NCBI RefSeq assembly: GCF_000186225.1
Contig: NC_014933.1
Location: 1,736,001 to 1,800,000, forward strand
Origin: Bacteroides helcogenes P 36-108
GTDB taxonomy: Bacteria > Bacteroidota > Bacteroidia > Bacteroidales > Bacteroidaceae
Direction: 5' to 3'
DNA length: 64,000 nt
The notes below the pieces were generated by a model. That model had not been told where the DNA came from, made no database searches, and saw only the letters and a list, made by a program, of their open reading frames with translations. A program made the position numbers and the translations under genes. Of the stretch, positions 26,162 to 35,477 are shown piece by piece. Position 1 is the stretch's first letter. Each line of letters starts with the position of its first letter.

Positions 26162-28717
26162 TTACTGAGGATTAGCTATGATTTCTACTATTTCTGCCAT
26201 TCCTTCTATTTTTATTTCTGTGGTATTTGGGGCTAACTCAATTTTTGTAAAAGGAGATGTGATGGATATTTCAGATACCAAAATACCTTTTGTGTCAAGC
26301 TGTTTCAGTTTTAAGCATTCTGCAGGTCGGTTGAGTAGCAAAACATAGCTTTTGATGCCTTGAGGTACTTCAAATACCAAGCTGTCTCTCATGGTGAAGG
26401 AAGAGTTTGGATTATTGTCAAAGGCCAGTAAAGCTTCTTGAGCATTGTCTGCATTCAGCCGGAATCCTAAATTGCTTACCCGAAGAGGATTTACTTCGAA
26501 TGTGCGCACAGATGCGTAATTTGTACGTTGGGAGTCCAGTCTTTTCAAACGGACATAACGGGCTTTTACTGCATTTCCTTTCCAATGGATAACATATTGT
26601 TTGCTCAGTTCTTCAGTGAGTTGATGCCAATTTTTTCCGTCTTCTGAATATTCCAGTACGGCATGGTCAAAATAGTCCACGTCATCTACTGAATTTCTTC
26701 CTTGGCGGATGGCTATTTCTGATACTGAACGAATGGCTCTCAAATCAACTCCTATCCAGTCATTGGCTTTCTGACCGATACCCGAGGTGTAATAGGTTGT
26801 AGTGTCCTTGTCCAGCATTAGCTTGGTTTGAATGGTGTTGGAATTTCCAAATGAACCGATACCTTTATAGTCCATCGGAATTTTTCCGGTCAGCTTTTTG
26901 AAGAATTCGTATGACATGTCGTCCATGATATCTTCATAGAAGGGTTGGAGTTTCATTGTGCCCGATTTATGTGCTTCATACGCTTTCCGGTCTTTTTCAT
27001 TCATCCTATTACTTACAAAATTTTTCCAGAATGTAGCGTTATCTTGGTTGGAACGGTACTGCCGTGCCAGTTCCAATGCACATCTTCCTCTACTGCCCAG
27101 CTTGCCGAATTCTTTTAGCCACGGGCGAAGTTCATTGAGCAAAGCTTGGTTGGTACAATGCTTCTCCATCTCGATGGGGGCTTTTTCTACTCTTTCAAAT
27201 TCTTGCTGTAAGGCTTGGGCAGCCTCATCGGTCCAGTTGGTTAAACGGAATGTCTTTGTTTCCCATGATTCATCCCGTCGGTAACCATTTTCTGTGTCAG
27301 AAGAGTGGATGGCGAAGGTACGGTAGGCTTCTTTTGCTTTGGGAGCCAATTCGCCTAAACCTCTTTCCCAGTTGTCTATCGGGTTGTAGTCAGCCACATT
27401 CCAAGCGTAGTCTGCCACTCCATAAAGGGCTAACTTGGAGGCTTCACCGTGTTCCATAGGATTGCTGATGAGGCCGCAGGTTTCTTTAGCGGTGAGTGTA
27501 GTGTCCAGTCCATATACCGGACCTTGCAGGATGATGTGGCGCACATAGTCGGTTACGGGGTAGTTCCACCAATAGTAAGCCGGGCGTTGTATGCGCGAGT
27601 TTACCCAGTTCAAGGTTTCACGGGTCAGATCACTGCATACCACATCTCCTGTCCAGAACACTTTGATGTCCGGATTCAGGGCTTTGCCGTAGATGGCAAG
27701 GCTGCCTTGGGGTGTAGGATTTGCCCAAAGTTTGGAGTAGTCGGTAGGACAGACGGTTAGCGAGGAGATGTCACCTTTCACTTTTGCAAAGTCATCATGC
27801 AGGCGGTTCAGCAGTTCAGTCTGCTTCAGAGGATTTGTCCCTTCGCCCTCAATGTCATCGAAGAAAACGGCAAAAGCGCGTACTCCTAAGTCATACATCC
27901 AGTTTAGTTTATTGATAAGATTCTGATAGTCCTCCTCATTCCATTTGATGTCCTTTCCCGGATGGATGGCCCATACAAAGTCCACACGGTTGCGTTGGCA
28001 GGCTTGTACCAGTTCTTGTATGTTCTTGGTCTCTTCTTTCGGATAAGGAAGCCGCCAGTTGGGACTGCTGTGATAGGGATCGTCTTTGGGACCATACAGG
28101 TAGGTGTTCATCTTGAATTTACCGTAGAAATCTATCAAAGACAATCGTACGGCATGTGACCAAGGCGTTCCGTAGAATCCTTCAACCACTCCACGATTGG
28201 GCAGGTCGGGATAGTCGTTGATGGTAAGATAGGGTAATTTGTTTCCATTGGTTGCCGAGCTTTCCGTCAGTTGGCGTAAGGTCTGTATGCCATAGAAGGC
28301 TCCTCTTTCATCATAGCCTACGATGGAAATGCCTTTTTCTCCGATTGTGAGGGAATAGGCTCCTGACATGGCTTTCACTCCTTGCTTGCCGGCTGCCTTT
28401 ATGCCGAAGTTGATATCCAGTTTTATCCCTTTCTTCTGTAACTTGACGAAATTTAAGTCAGATTCAAACTTATGCTGTTTATCATTCAACATCAATCCGC
28501 CGGATATATCCAGCCGGTTGTTTTTGTCAAGGGTCATTTGCTGAGGAGTGGGATTGATGATGATTCCCTGATGATCTATTTTCTTCCCCGGAACAACTGA
28601 AACATTTTGTATTTCCGATCGTTGGGCTGATAAGTCAAAATCAGTCTCTTGGGCTGTGAGGGAGCCTGCAATACATGTGCAGGCAATGCCTGCTATCCAT
28701 ATTTTCTTGTAATCCAT
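26162..28717 (-). CDS. GH84 beta-N-acetylglucosaminidase (O-GlcNAcase-like)
   Basis: An 851-residue exported enzyme removing terminal beta-linked GlcNAc. It has a signal peptide, an N-terminal alpha/beta domain (about 50-150) and the GH84 barrel from NRGVVEGFYGTPWS (about 175). The catalytic Asp pair is in FAVFFDDIEGEG near residue 286, and later barrel residues are in FWTGDVVCSDLT. The C-terminal part includes a discoidin-like (F5/8 C) carbohydrate-binding region (about 620-740: NDWIGVDLRAIRSVSEIAI). It resembles the well-studied B. thetaiotaomicron enzyme. Natural targets would be host glycans such as mucin. It is 34 nt downstream of the acyltransferase gene. Confidence 0.93.
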   Translation of the reverse strand: MDYKKIWIAGIACTCIAGSLTAQETDFDLSAQRSEIQNVSVVPGKKIDHQGIIINPTPQQMTLDKNNRLDISGGLMLNDKQHKFESDLNFVKLQKKGIKLDINFGIKAAGKQGVKAMSGAYSLTIGEKGISIVGYDERGAFYGIQTLRQLTESSATNGNKLPYLTINDYPDLPNRGVVEGFYGTPWSHAVRLSLIDFYGKFKMNTYLYGPKDDPYHSSPNWRLPYPKEETKNIQELVQACQRNRVDFVWAIHPGKDIKWNEEDYQNLINKLNWMYDLGVRAFAVFFDDIEGEGTNPLKQTELLNRLHDDFAKVKGDISSLTVCPTDYSKLWANPTPQGSLAIYGKALNPDIKVFWTGDVVCSDLTRETLNWVNSRIQRPAYYWWNYPVTDYVRHIILQGPVYGLDTTLTAKETCGLISNPMEHGEASKLALYGVADYAWNVADYNPIDNWERGLGELAPKAKEAYRTFAIHSSDTENGYRRDESWETKTFRLTNWTDEAAQALQQEFERVEKAPIEMEKHCTNQALLNELRPWLKEFGKLGSRGRCALELARQYRSNQDNATFWKNFVSNRMNEKDRKAYEAHKSGTMKLQPFYEDIMDDMSYEFFKKLTGKIPMDYKGIGSFGNSNTIQTKLMLDKDTTTYYTSGIGQKANDWIGVDLRAIRSVSEIAIRQGRNSVDDVDYFDHAVLEYSEDGKNWHQLTEELSKQYVIHWKGNAVKARYVRLKRLDSQRTNYASVRTFEVNPLRVSNLGFRLNADNAQEALLAFDNNPNSSFTMRDSLVFEVPQGIKSYVLLLNRPAECLKLKQLDTKGILVSEISITSPFTKIELAPNTTEIKIEGMAEIVEIIANPQ

Positions 28718-28751
28718 AATTCGTTATTAGATTATTTGTTAAAGATTCATT

Positions 28752-29906
28752 CTATTTTTCCGTCAAGTTACTTTTTTTCAGACAATGGCGTGCCAGATAT
28801 TTTCTGATAGGTTCATCGTACATTTTCAGCACAATATAAGCCAGCAAGATATTCCCGAAGAAGATACCTGCTGCCACGGGCCAAGCGGCTTCGAAGCTGA
28901 GCCCGTCTTTCCACAACCAGGCGTAGAATAAGTACATGAAAGGATAGTGCACTACGTAGAGAGGATAAGAAATGTCACCGAGAAGTTTTGAAAGTGAGGA
29001 AGAAGCTTTGTCGGTAGTGCTGTCCGAAGCGGCTAAGAATACCAATGCCGGAAACACGAAAAGAATGCAAACTGTATCATATAGTCCGTTCATCCACAGA
29101 GCTTCTTCTCCACCTATATGGGGTACGGCGAATAGGGCAAAAAGTACCAATGTGCAAATCCAGAAAGCTCCTCTCACTTTGATTGGCTTGAAATTGCGTG
29201 ACATCAGCAATCCGGCTGCGTAGGAGAATGACATCCGCAAGAAACCACCCAGCAGATTGTTGTCCGCCAGTGTCCAGCCTACTCCCATGTGCCCGTAACC
29301 AGATCCGTTGGTGATGGCAAAAGTGGCCAGACCGATACCCAGCAATACAACTAATATTTTCAATGCCTTGGTGGACATCCGATGAATGAATAAGGCGTAC
29401 ATCAGGTTTCCGATATATTCAAAGAAGAGTGACCAATTAGGACCATTCAGTGGGTACATTTCACCGTTTCCGCGTACTTCGGCTCCGGCTCCGGGTAACA
29501 CAGGTATTAAGAAAAGGGTGAGCAAAAAGGATAGCAGAATCATTGATGTGCCTATATGAGTGCCGTCCCATTGTACACAGCCTTGAATGCAGTAAGTAAT
29601 CAGGCCTAAGATGGCTCCCATGATTACCATGGGATGCAGGCGTATCAAACGTCGCTTGAAGAAATCTGTCATCTTCATTTTTTTCCAACGGTCGTCATAT
29701 GCATACCCAATGACAAATCCCGATAGGATGAAGAAGAAATCCACTGCCATATATCCGTGGTTGAAACTTTGGTCAAGAGGACTTGTGGCGAACCCTTCGA
29801 AAATGTGATACCAGATTACCATTAAAGCAGCTACCCCTCTTAATCCATCAAGGAGCTGATAGTGAGGTTTGCTGTCTGTAAAAACAGAAGAGGAACTTTG
29901 AAACAT
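28752..29906 (-). CDS. Acyltransferase family 3 (OafA/YrhL-like) membrane protein
   Basis: A 384-residue protein with about ten membrane helices. The family signature YQLLDGLRGVAALMVIWYHIFEGF, with its active His, lies near residue 30, then DFFFILSGFVIGYAYDDRWKKM and FFKRRLIRLHPMV. Such enzymes add acetyl or other acyl groups to surface sugars. A -7-like box (TACCTTTG on the minus strand, 29948-29955) precedes it. The adjacent GH84 gene is likely co-transcribed, suggesting linked glycan modification. Confidence 0.92.
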   Translation of the reverse strand: MFQSSSSVFTDSKPHYQLLDGLRGVAALMVIWYHIFEGFATSPLDQSFNHGYMAVDFFFILSGFVIGYAYDDRWKKMKMTDFFKRRLIRLHPMVIMGAILGLITYCIQGCVQWDGTHIGTSMILLSFLLTLFLIPVLPGAGAEVRGNGEMYPLNGPNWSLFFEYIGNLMYALFIHRMSTKALKILVVLLGIGLATFAITNGSGYGHMGVGWTLADNNLLGGFLRMSFSYAAGLLMSRNFKPIKVRGAFWICTLVLFALFAVPHIGGEEALWMNGLYDTVCILFVFPALVFLAASDSTTDKASSSLSKLLGDISYPLYVVHYPFMYLFYAWLWKDGLSFEAAWPVAAGIFFGNILLAYIVLKMYDEPIRKYLARHCLKKSNLTEK

Positions 29907-30000
29907 GCTAAAAATATTAAGGTTATTATTACTTTTTCATCAGTCGGCAAAGGTAGGGATTACATAGAGATATTCTTTTGCCTAAAAGCAAAAAACATTC

Positions 30001-30564
30001 TTATTTTTGGGCACGGATGCGGCTCAAGGTATAGATGGAGATACCGAGGAAGGCTGCTACATATTTCAATTTCACCCTGTTGATGAGTCCCGGATAGCGT
30101 TGCATGAATCTCTCATAACGTTCTTTAGGAGGCAGTTGAAGTCTCTCTACAAAGAGGTGGCTCAATTCTTTGTTTACATTTTGATGAAGAATCCGTCCCC
30201 AGTTGGCTATGTCGATATGCTTTTCGTAGAGTGCATTCAGGCGGTTGATATGGATGGCATATATGGTGCAGTCAGTCAATGCCTCAATATCCTCAATGGA
30301 TGGCTTGTTGTAGTATAGGGAATCCATTCCGAAGGTAATGTCTCCTTCCTTACTGAACCAAGTGGTGGTGTCCATTCCGTTATGGTGGAAGACGGAACGG
30401 GCAATGCCTTCTTCTATAAAGTAGATGGATCGGTCAATGATTCCTGACTGCACGATGCATGTCCCTTTGGCATAATGCTTTTCCTGCATCTCGGCCAGCA
30501 GTGCTTTCATCGCTTCATCTGATATGGGATAGGTTTGTTCTATTTTCTCTATGATGTTTTTCAT
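30001..30564 (-). CDS. Crp/Fnr-like cyclic-nucleotide-binding regulator
   Basis: A 187-residue protein with a cupin-like cNMP-binding domain (HYAKGTCIVQSGIIDRSIYFIEEGIARSVF, about 30-65) and a short C-terminal helix-turn-helix (KLKYVAAFLGISIYTLSRIRA). No cysteine cluster for an Fe-S Fnr type is visible, and the effector is unknown. Bacteroides has many such Crp-like proteins. The Met at 30564 gives the usual family start. It lies beyond a stem-loop after the ECF-like gene. Confidence 0.85.
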   Translation of the reverse strand: MKNIIEKIEQTYPISDEAMKALLAEMQEKHYAKGTCIVQSGIIDRSIYFIEEGIARSVFHHNGMDTTTWFSKEGDITFGMDSLYYNKPSIEDIEALTDCTIYAIHINRLNALYEKHIDIANWGRILHQNVNKELSHLFVERLQLPPKERYERFMQRYPGLINRVKLKYVAAFLGISIYTLSRIRAQK

Positions 30565-30579
30565 GTTGTACCTTTTCAC

Positions 30580-30618
30580 GAATGCTTCAAGCCTCTACCA
30601 AGAAGACTTGAAGCATTC
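30580..30618. terminator. 12-bp perfect stem-loop between the ECF-like and Crp-like genes
   Basis: GAATGCTTCAAG (30580-30591) and CTTGAAGCATTC (30607-30618) surround a 15-nt loop. On the minus strand it lies just after the ECF-like stop (30631) and before the Crp-like start. There is no T-run, so it could be a terminator, an mRNA stabiliser or a regulator site. Confidence 0.5.
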
Positions 30619-30630
30619 ATAGAATTCCAT

Positions 30631-31140
30631 TTACTTGCGGATTAAATACTTGATGAACAGCCACCCGCCTACGATCTGGAGAACCATGCCCGGCAGTCCG
30701 ATGCGGAAGTCCTGTGCTGCCCTGCGTAAATCTCCTATCATGGCCCACTCTCCTAACGTGCCCACTACCTGATAGACCATGACTACGGCAAACAGGATAG
30801 GTATTGATACACGCCGGAAACGCCGGGCCGCAAATCCGGCGGCAGCAGCCAGCAGTACGGATTTCAATAGGATGGCCGGCATTACCACGGGCATAGGCAT
30901 TCCGAAAAGCAGCGAGTTGGCAATGGGCGAGGCGATAGCAGTGAGCATTCCCACCTTCCAGCCGTACTTATAGGCGCCTGTCAGAGTGAAAAAATAGATA
31001 GGCAGCCAAGTCATTCCGCCCTGAGGCACAAGATGGAACAGTTGGGGTAAAGCCATATTGCCCAAGATGAACAATGCGGCCGTCAGATAGGTCTTGATAT
31101 TGTTGTAATTCAACGAGTAAAGTTTTATTGTAGTTTCCAT
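30631..31140 (-). CDS. ECF transporter S-component-like membrane protein
   Basis: A 169-residue protein with five or six helices. The layout (PQGGMTWLPIYFFTLTGAYKYGWKVGML, then SLLFGMPMPVVMPAILLKSVLLAAAAGF) is like substrate-binding S units of energy-coupling-factor transporters or their relatives. No EcfA or EcfT gene lies nearby, so it would borrow a shared module or act otherwise. The substrate cannot be told. It lies 30 nt after the second aldo/keto reductase and is probably the last gene of that run. Confidence 0.7.
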   Translation of the reverse strand: METTIKLYSLNYNNIKTYLTAALFILGNMALPQLFHLVPQGGMTWLPIYFFTLTGAYKYGWKVGMLTAIASPIANSLLFGMPMPVVMPAILLKSVLLAAAAGFAARRFRRVSIPILFAVVMVYQVVGTLGEWAMIGDLRRAAQDFRIGLPGMVLQIVGGWLFIKYLIRK

Positions 31141-31170
31141 AACACTGTAATTTTTTAGTTTGATTACCTT

Positions 31171-32586
31171 TTATAAAGTACCTTGTTTCAGTTGTTCCAC
31201 AAAGCTGTCTATGCGGTGCAGTTCATCGGGTATCTTGATGTTCTGCGGGCAATGAACCGCGCACTGGTTGCATCCGATGCAATGGTTTGCCTGACGCAGG
31301 CGGGGTACGCTCCGGTCGTAGCCCACGAGGAAAGCACGACGAGCCTGGCTGTATCCTTCATCTTGGTCACTTTTGGGTACATTTCCTTCGTTTACGCATT
31401 TGTTGTAATGTTGCAGGATGGAAGGAATGTCGATTCCGTAGGGGCAGGGCATGCAATACTTGCAGCCGGTGCAGGGTACGGTGGGATATTTCAGCATCAA
31501 CTGCGCCGTCTCTTCCAGGAAAGCTTTTTCCTCATCGGTCAGCGACTTCAGGGGCGAATAGGTGCGTAGGTTGTCCTGCAAGTGCTCCATGTAGGTCATG
31601 CCACTCAATACGGTCAGCACATCGGGCCAGGAGCCGGCAAAGCGGAATGCCCATGAAGCCACACTGCCGTCCGGTTCACGTTGCTTCAGGCGCGATACGA
31701 TATGGGTGGGCACATTGGACAGGCGTCCGCCCAGCAAGGGTTCCATGATGACGGCGGGGATGCCTCGCTTGACGAGTTCGTTGTAAAGATATTCGGCATC
31801 CGTGTTTCGCGGGTTTGTCTCCGCGGCATGATGCCAGTCCACATAGTTCAACTGTATTTGTACGAAGTCCCATTTCAGCTCGTCGTGCCGTGAAAGCAGG
31901 TAGTCGAACACTTCGATGTCTCCGTGGTAGGAGAAGCCGAGGTTGCGGATGTGTCCGGCTTTACGCTCGCTCAGAAGAAAATCGAGCATGCCGTTGTCCA
32001 GGTAGCGTCCTTTGAGGGCTTCCATGCCTCCCATGCCGATGCCGTGCAGCAGGAGGTAGTCTATATAGTCCACCTTCAGCTCCTTGAAAGAGTTGCGGTA
32101 CATGGCCAGCGAACTGTCATGACTCCACGTGTCGGGCGAGAAGTTGGAGAGTTTGGTGGCGATGTAATAACTGTTGCGCGGATGGCGGCTCAGGGCGATG
32201 CCCATGGCATGTTCCGAACGCCCTTTGCAGTAAGCCGGAGATGTATCGAAGTAGTTTATTCCATGTGCCAGAGCATAGTCCGTCAACCTGTTTACTGTTT
32301 CCTGGTCTATCTCGTCATCGTTCTTTCCGTCACCGGGCTTGCTTACAGTCGGTAGTCGCATGCATCCGTAACCCAGCAAAGATACTTTGTCGCCCGTACT
32401 GGGGGTGGTGCGGTAGGTCATCTTGTCCGTGGGCACTTCGCCTTCGGCGGAGGTGCTTCCGGTTATTGTATTCTGTTGTTTCCCGCCGCATCCGTACAGG
32501 GCGGCAGTGGTGACGGCTGCTCCAGTTCCCAATGTTTTCAGGAACTTGCGGCGGTTCATTTCCTTTCCTTGTTTATCTTTCATCAT
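31171..32586 (-). CDS. Aldo/keto reductase with twin-arginine leader and two 4Fe-4S motifs
   Basis: A 471-residue protein. The leader NRRKFLKTLGTGAAVTTAALYGC is a twin-arginine type signal, suggesting export in folded form. The reductase barrel keeps the catalytic tetrad: Asp and Tyr in NYFDTSPAYCKG, Lys in YIATKLSN and His in LLLHGIG. The C-terminus carries ferredoxin-like cysteine clusters (CTGCKYCMPCPYGI and CIGCNQCAVHCPQNI). It probably passes electrons from the adjacent polyferredoxin to a carbonyl substrate, which is unknown. It lies 9 nt after the polyferredoxin gene. Confidence 0.88.
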   Translation of the reverse strand: MMKDKQGKEMNRRKFLKTLGTGAAVTTAALYGCGGKQQNTITGSTSAEGEVPTDKMTYRTTPSTGDKVSLLGYGCMRLPTVSKPGDGKNDDEIDQETVNRLTDYALAHGINYFDTSPAYCKGRSEHAMGIALSRHPRNSYYIATKLSNFSPDTWSHDSSLAMYRNSFKELKVDYIDYLLLHGIGMGGMEALKGRYLDNGMLDFLLSERKAGHIRNLGFSYHGDIEVFDYLLSRHDELKWDFVQIQLNYVDWHHAAETNPRNTDAEYLYNELVKRGIPAVIMEPLLGGRLSNVPTHIVSRLKQREPDGSVASWAFRFAGSWPDVLTVLSGMTYMEHLQDNLRTYSPLKSLTDEEKAFLEETAQLMLKYPTVPCTGCKYCMPCPYGIDIPSILQHYNKCVNEGNVPKSDQDEGYSQARRAFLVGYDRSVPRLRQANHCIGCNQCAVHCPQNIKIPDELHRIDSFVEQLKQGTL

Positions 32587-32595
32587 CGATTCGTT

Positions 32596-34110
32596 TTAAA
32601 CGGTTCTATGTACTTCGTGCCCTTCCACATAAATGGCACTGAACGGGCGGGCGGGGCAGAGATTCTCGCAAGCTCCGCAGCCTATGCAGCGTTCGGTGTT
32701 TACCGCCGGAATCTTAGGCGAATTCTCGGCGGCAGGATCGGACGGAACCATCTGGATGGCTCCCGTGGGGCAATGGCGCGCGCAGTTGCCGCATTCCACT
32801 CCGTCGGTCAGCGGGATGCAGTTCTTCTTTATCCATACGGCATGCCCGATCTGGATGGCCGACTTGTCGGCTTTCGTGATGGGGCGGATGGCTCCTGCCG
32901 GACATACATCGGAACAATGGGTGCATTCGGGACGGCAATATCCGCGTTCGTAGGACATTTCCGGCTGCATCAGTTTCAGCAGGTCGGTGGACGGGCGGAG
33001 CACCTGATTGGGGCAGGCCGATACGCAAAGCTGGCAGGCGGTGCAATGCTGTGCCATGTTGTGTGCGCTTAGCGATCCGGGAGGGGTGAGGGGTGTGCCG
33101 CGTTTGGGAATCTTCTTATCCTGAATGACGGCCAGTCCTCCATCCACCTTCTTCTCCTGTGCCTTTACTACCGAAATGGTGGCGAGCAGGGCTGTGGAAG
33201 TCAGGAAACTCCGGCGGGCGTTGCTCACCTGGTCTTGCGAGGCCTTGGTGTCATTTGCGCCAGGCTGTGCGTTCTCCGCAGTTTGCAATTTTGTCGGATG
33301 GATGTAGCGGATGGCTCCCTGGCGGCACTTGTTGATGCAATCCATGCAGGCTACGCAACGGCTGTAATCTATCGCATGTTCTTTCGGATTGATGCACGAC
33401 GCCTTGCAGTTGCGTGCGCAGAGGCCGCAACCGTTGCATTTGGAAGTATCTATCACCGGTTTCAGCCAAGAATATTTGGCGAGGAATCCCAAGACAGTGC
33501 CCACCGGGCAAACGGTGTTGCAATAGGTACGTCCTCCGCGCCAAGCCAAAATGATGACTGCCGCGAACGTCACCGCAGCCACGGCGAGGGTAGGCACACT
33601 CTTTATCCAGACATCCACCGTGTAGAAGGCATAGCTGTCCGCACGCTCGGCCAGATAAGCCAGCAGGTTGTTGCCCCATTGATAGACAGGTGCAAACAGA
33701 TTGGCCGCCATGCGCCCGTATGAACTGTATGGAGCCAGCAGAGCCGCAAAGGATCCCACTCCGGCTATCATTGCCACCACAAAGACGGTCAGTACTCCGT
33801 AGCGCAACCGGTTCAAAGCTTTGGAGTAGCGGAAGCGGTTCTTCTTCCTCTTTCCTGAAATCCACGATACAATGTCCTGAAACACGCCCAACGGACAGAT
33901 GACCGAGCAATAGATACGCCCGAACACCAGTGTCATTGCGACAAGCAGCAAGACTACTCCCACGTTCACAGCCAGCAGGGCGGGCAGGAACTGGATTTTA
34001 GCCATCCATCCCAACCATCTGTGCACGCTTCCGGTGAAGTCCAGAAACAGCAGGGTGGTGCAGATGAAAAACAAGACGGCAAGTGTCAGTCTGATTTTAC
34101 GTAACATCAT
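32596..34110 (-). CDS. NapH-like membrane polyferredoxin with internal Tat-like segment
   Basis: A 504-residue protein. Several membrane helices at the N-terminus (about 5-215) carry NapH/CcoG-like cysteine signatures (VICPLGVFQD and CNTVCPVG). These are followed by CNGCGLCARNC and CVACMDCINKC. Near residue 305 there is a twin-arginine-like stretch (NARRSFLTSTALLATISVV). A second iron-sulphur region then has CTACQLCVSACP, CTHCSDVCPAGA, CGNCARHCPTGA and CIGCGACENLCPARP. It looks like a fusion of a NapH-like membrane electron conduit with a NapG-like exported ferredoxin. It is flanked by two ferredoxin-type aldo/keto reductases, its likely electron partners. Confidence 0.88.
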   Translation of the reverse strand: MMLRKIRLTLAVLFFICTTLLFLDFTGSVHRWLGWMAKIQFLPALLAVNVGVVLLLVAMTLVFGRIYCSVICPLGVFQDIVSWISGKRKKNRFRYSKALNRLRYGVLTVFVVAMIAGVGSFAALLAPYSSYGRMAANLFAPVYQWGNNLLAYLAERADSYAFYTVDVWIKSVPTLAVAAVTFAAVIILAWRGGRTYCNTVCPVGTVLGFLAKYSWLKPVIDTSKCNGCGLCARNCKASCINPKEHAIDYSRCVACMDCINKCRQGAIRYIHPTKLQTAENAQPGANDTKASQDQVSNARRSFLTSTALLATISVVKAQEKKVDGGLAVIQDKKIPKRGTPLTPPGSLSAHNMAQHCTACQLCVSACPNQVLRPSTDLLKLMQPEMSYERGYCRPECTHCSDVCPAGAIRPITKADKSAIQIGHAVWIKKNCIPLTDGVECGNCARHCPTGAIQMVPSDPAAENSPKIPAVNTERCIGCGACENLCPARPFSAIYVEGHEVHRTV

Positions 34111-34144
34111 AGTTTTGTTATTTATTTGATTTGAATGAATTTGC

Positions 34145-35293
34145 TTAGTACCCGAATCTTTTTTCCGCCTTTTCCATTTGTGCCCGAATATTCACCCCAA
34201 ACGGGCAGTTCTTCTCACACTTGCCGCACTTGATGCATTCGGAGGCATGGTGGGGCAGCAGTTTGTAGTGCTCTCTCACGGTTTCGGGCACAAAGCCCTC
34301 TGCCACGGTCAGGTTGTAGAATTTGTTGACGGCAGCTATGTCGATACCCGCGGTGCAGGGGGCGCAGTGCCCGCAATACATGCAATGGCCTTGCCACGAG
34401 AAGCGATCCATCCCCTGCATGGCTGTGGTGTAGTCCTTCTCTTCTCGGGTGGAGGTGCACCAGTCCGTAGCCATCTGCACCTCTTCACGGTTGCGGCAGC
34501 CCACCATGACGGCAGCTACTCCCGGACGTGTCAGGGCATATTCCATACATTGCACGGGTGTCATGGCACGTTTGAAGGGAGAGTTGGCGGCGCTCAGCAG
34601 GTCGCCTCCTCCATATACCTTCATCACGTCGATGCCTACGCCCTTCTGCTCGCACTGTTCGTAGAGCTTTTCGCGTACCGGGTCTATGTTGTGTAGCTTG
34701 TGCGCATAGTTTTCGTCCGCCCAGAGGTCTTCCACGTTTTCGCTGGCCGGTTGCAGGTCATAGCAAGGATTGATGGAGAACATCAGCACATCTATGATGC
34801 CGCTGTTCACTGCCAGCATGGCTACCTGTGGATTGTGGCTGCTCATGCCGATGTGGTGTATCTTGCCTTCCGCTTTCAGGTGTAGGGCAAGTTGCATTAT
34901 AGGTCCGTCGAATACACGATGGAAATCTTTCTCGTCATCCACGTAATGTATCATGCCGATATCCAGATAGTCGGTCTGCAATAGTCTGAGCTGTTCATCG
35001 AAGCCCGCTTTTGTTTTGTCAATGTCTCTTGTGCGCAGGTATTGCCCGTTTTCCCAAGTGCTGCACAGATGTCCTTGTATGATGAACTGTTGTCTCTGCC
35101 CGGCCAATGCTTTTCCGAGGCAGGCACGCAGGTCCGGATTGGAGGAATATATGTCTATGAAATTGATGCCATTGCCGATGGCGAAGTCCATCAGAGTCTT
35201 TGTTTCTTCTTCCGTCTTTCCGATGAAACCCTCGCATCCCAATGCTACGGCACTGACCGAGAGTTCGGTGTTTCCTAATCTTCTGTATTCCAT
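34145..35293 (-). CDS. Aldo/keto reductase-like ferredoxin protein with degenerate active site
   Basis: A 382-residue cytosolic protein with the aldo/keto reductase barrel (MEYRRLGNTELSVSAVALG) and C-terminal 4Fe-4S motifs (CMYCGHCAPCTAGI, and CIKCGKCEKNCPFGV). Of the usual Asp-Tyr-Lys-His tetrad, Asp (FIDIYSSN) and His (GMIHYVDD) are present. The position five after Asp is Asn, and the Lys strand reads FIIQGHL. It may therefore bind a nucleotide or move electrons rather than reduce carbonyls in the classical way. First gene of the reductase-polyferredoxin-reductase run. Confidence 0.87.
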   Translation of the reverse strand: MEYRRLGNTELSVSAVALGCEGFIGKTEEETKTLMDFAIGNGINFIDIYSSNPDLRACLGKALAGQRQQFIIQGHLCSTWENGQYLRTRDIDKTKAGFDEQLRLLQTDYLDIGMIHYVDDEKDFHRVFDGPIMQLALHLKAEGKIHHIGMSSHNPQVAMLAVNSGIIDVLMFSINPCYDLQPASENVEDLWADENYAHKLHNIDPVREKLYEQCEQKGVGIDVMKVYGGGDLLSAANSPFKRAMTPVQCMEYALTRPGVAAVMVGCRNREEVQMATDWCTSTREEKDYTTAMQGMDRFSWQGHCMYCGHCAPCTAGIDIAAVNKFYNLTVAEGFVPETVREHYKLLPHHASECIKCGKCEKNCPFGVNIRAQMEKAEKRFGY

Positions 35294-35375
35294 GTACGTG
35301 CTTATAAGCTTATCTGTTTATATATATCCAATATCCTATGCTGTCTGTCTTTCTGCTTTAATTTTGCCTCAGGGA

Positions 35376-35383
35376 CAAAAGTA
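35376..35383 (-). promoter_or_regulatory. -7 box for the reductase/polyferredoxin operon
   Basis: TACTTTTG on the minus strand fits TAnnTTTG, about 80 nt upstream of the first reductase gene. No clear -33 partner is seen, as in promoters needing an activator. Confidence 0.45.
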
Positions 35384-35477
35384 CGGAAAAAAAGCCTGGT
35401 GGCGATATATGAATTACTGATATTATTACCTGAATTACAGATTATGGCGTATGCCTTATAATGCAGATTCTCTCTTT

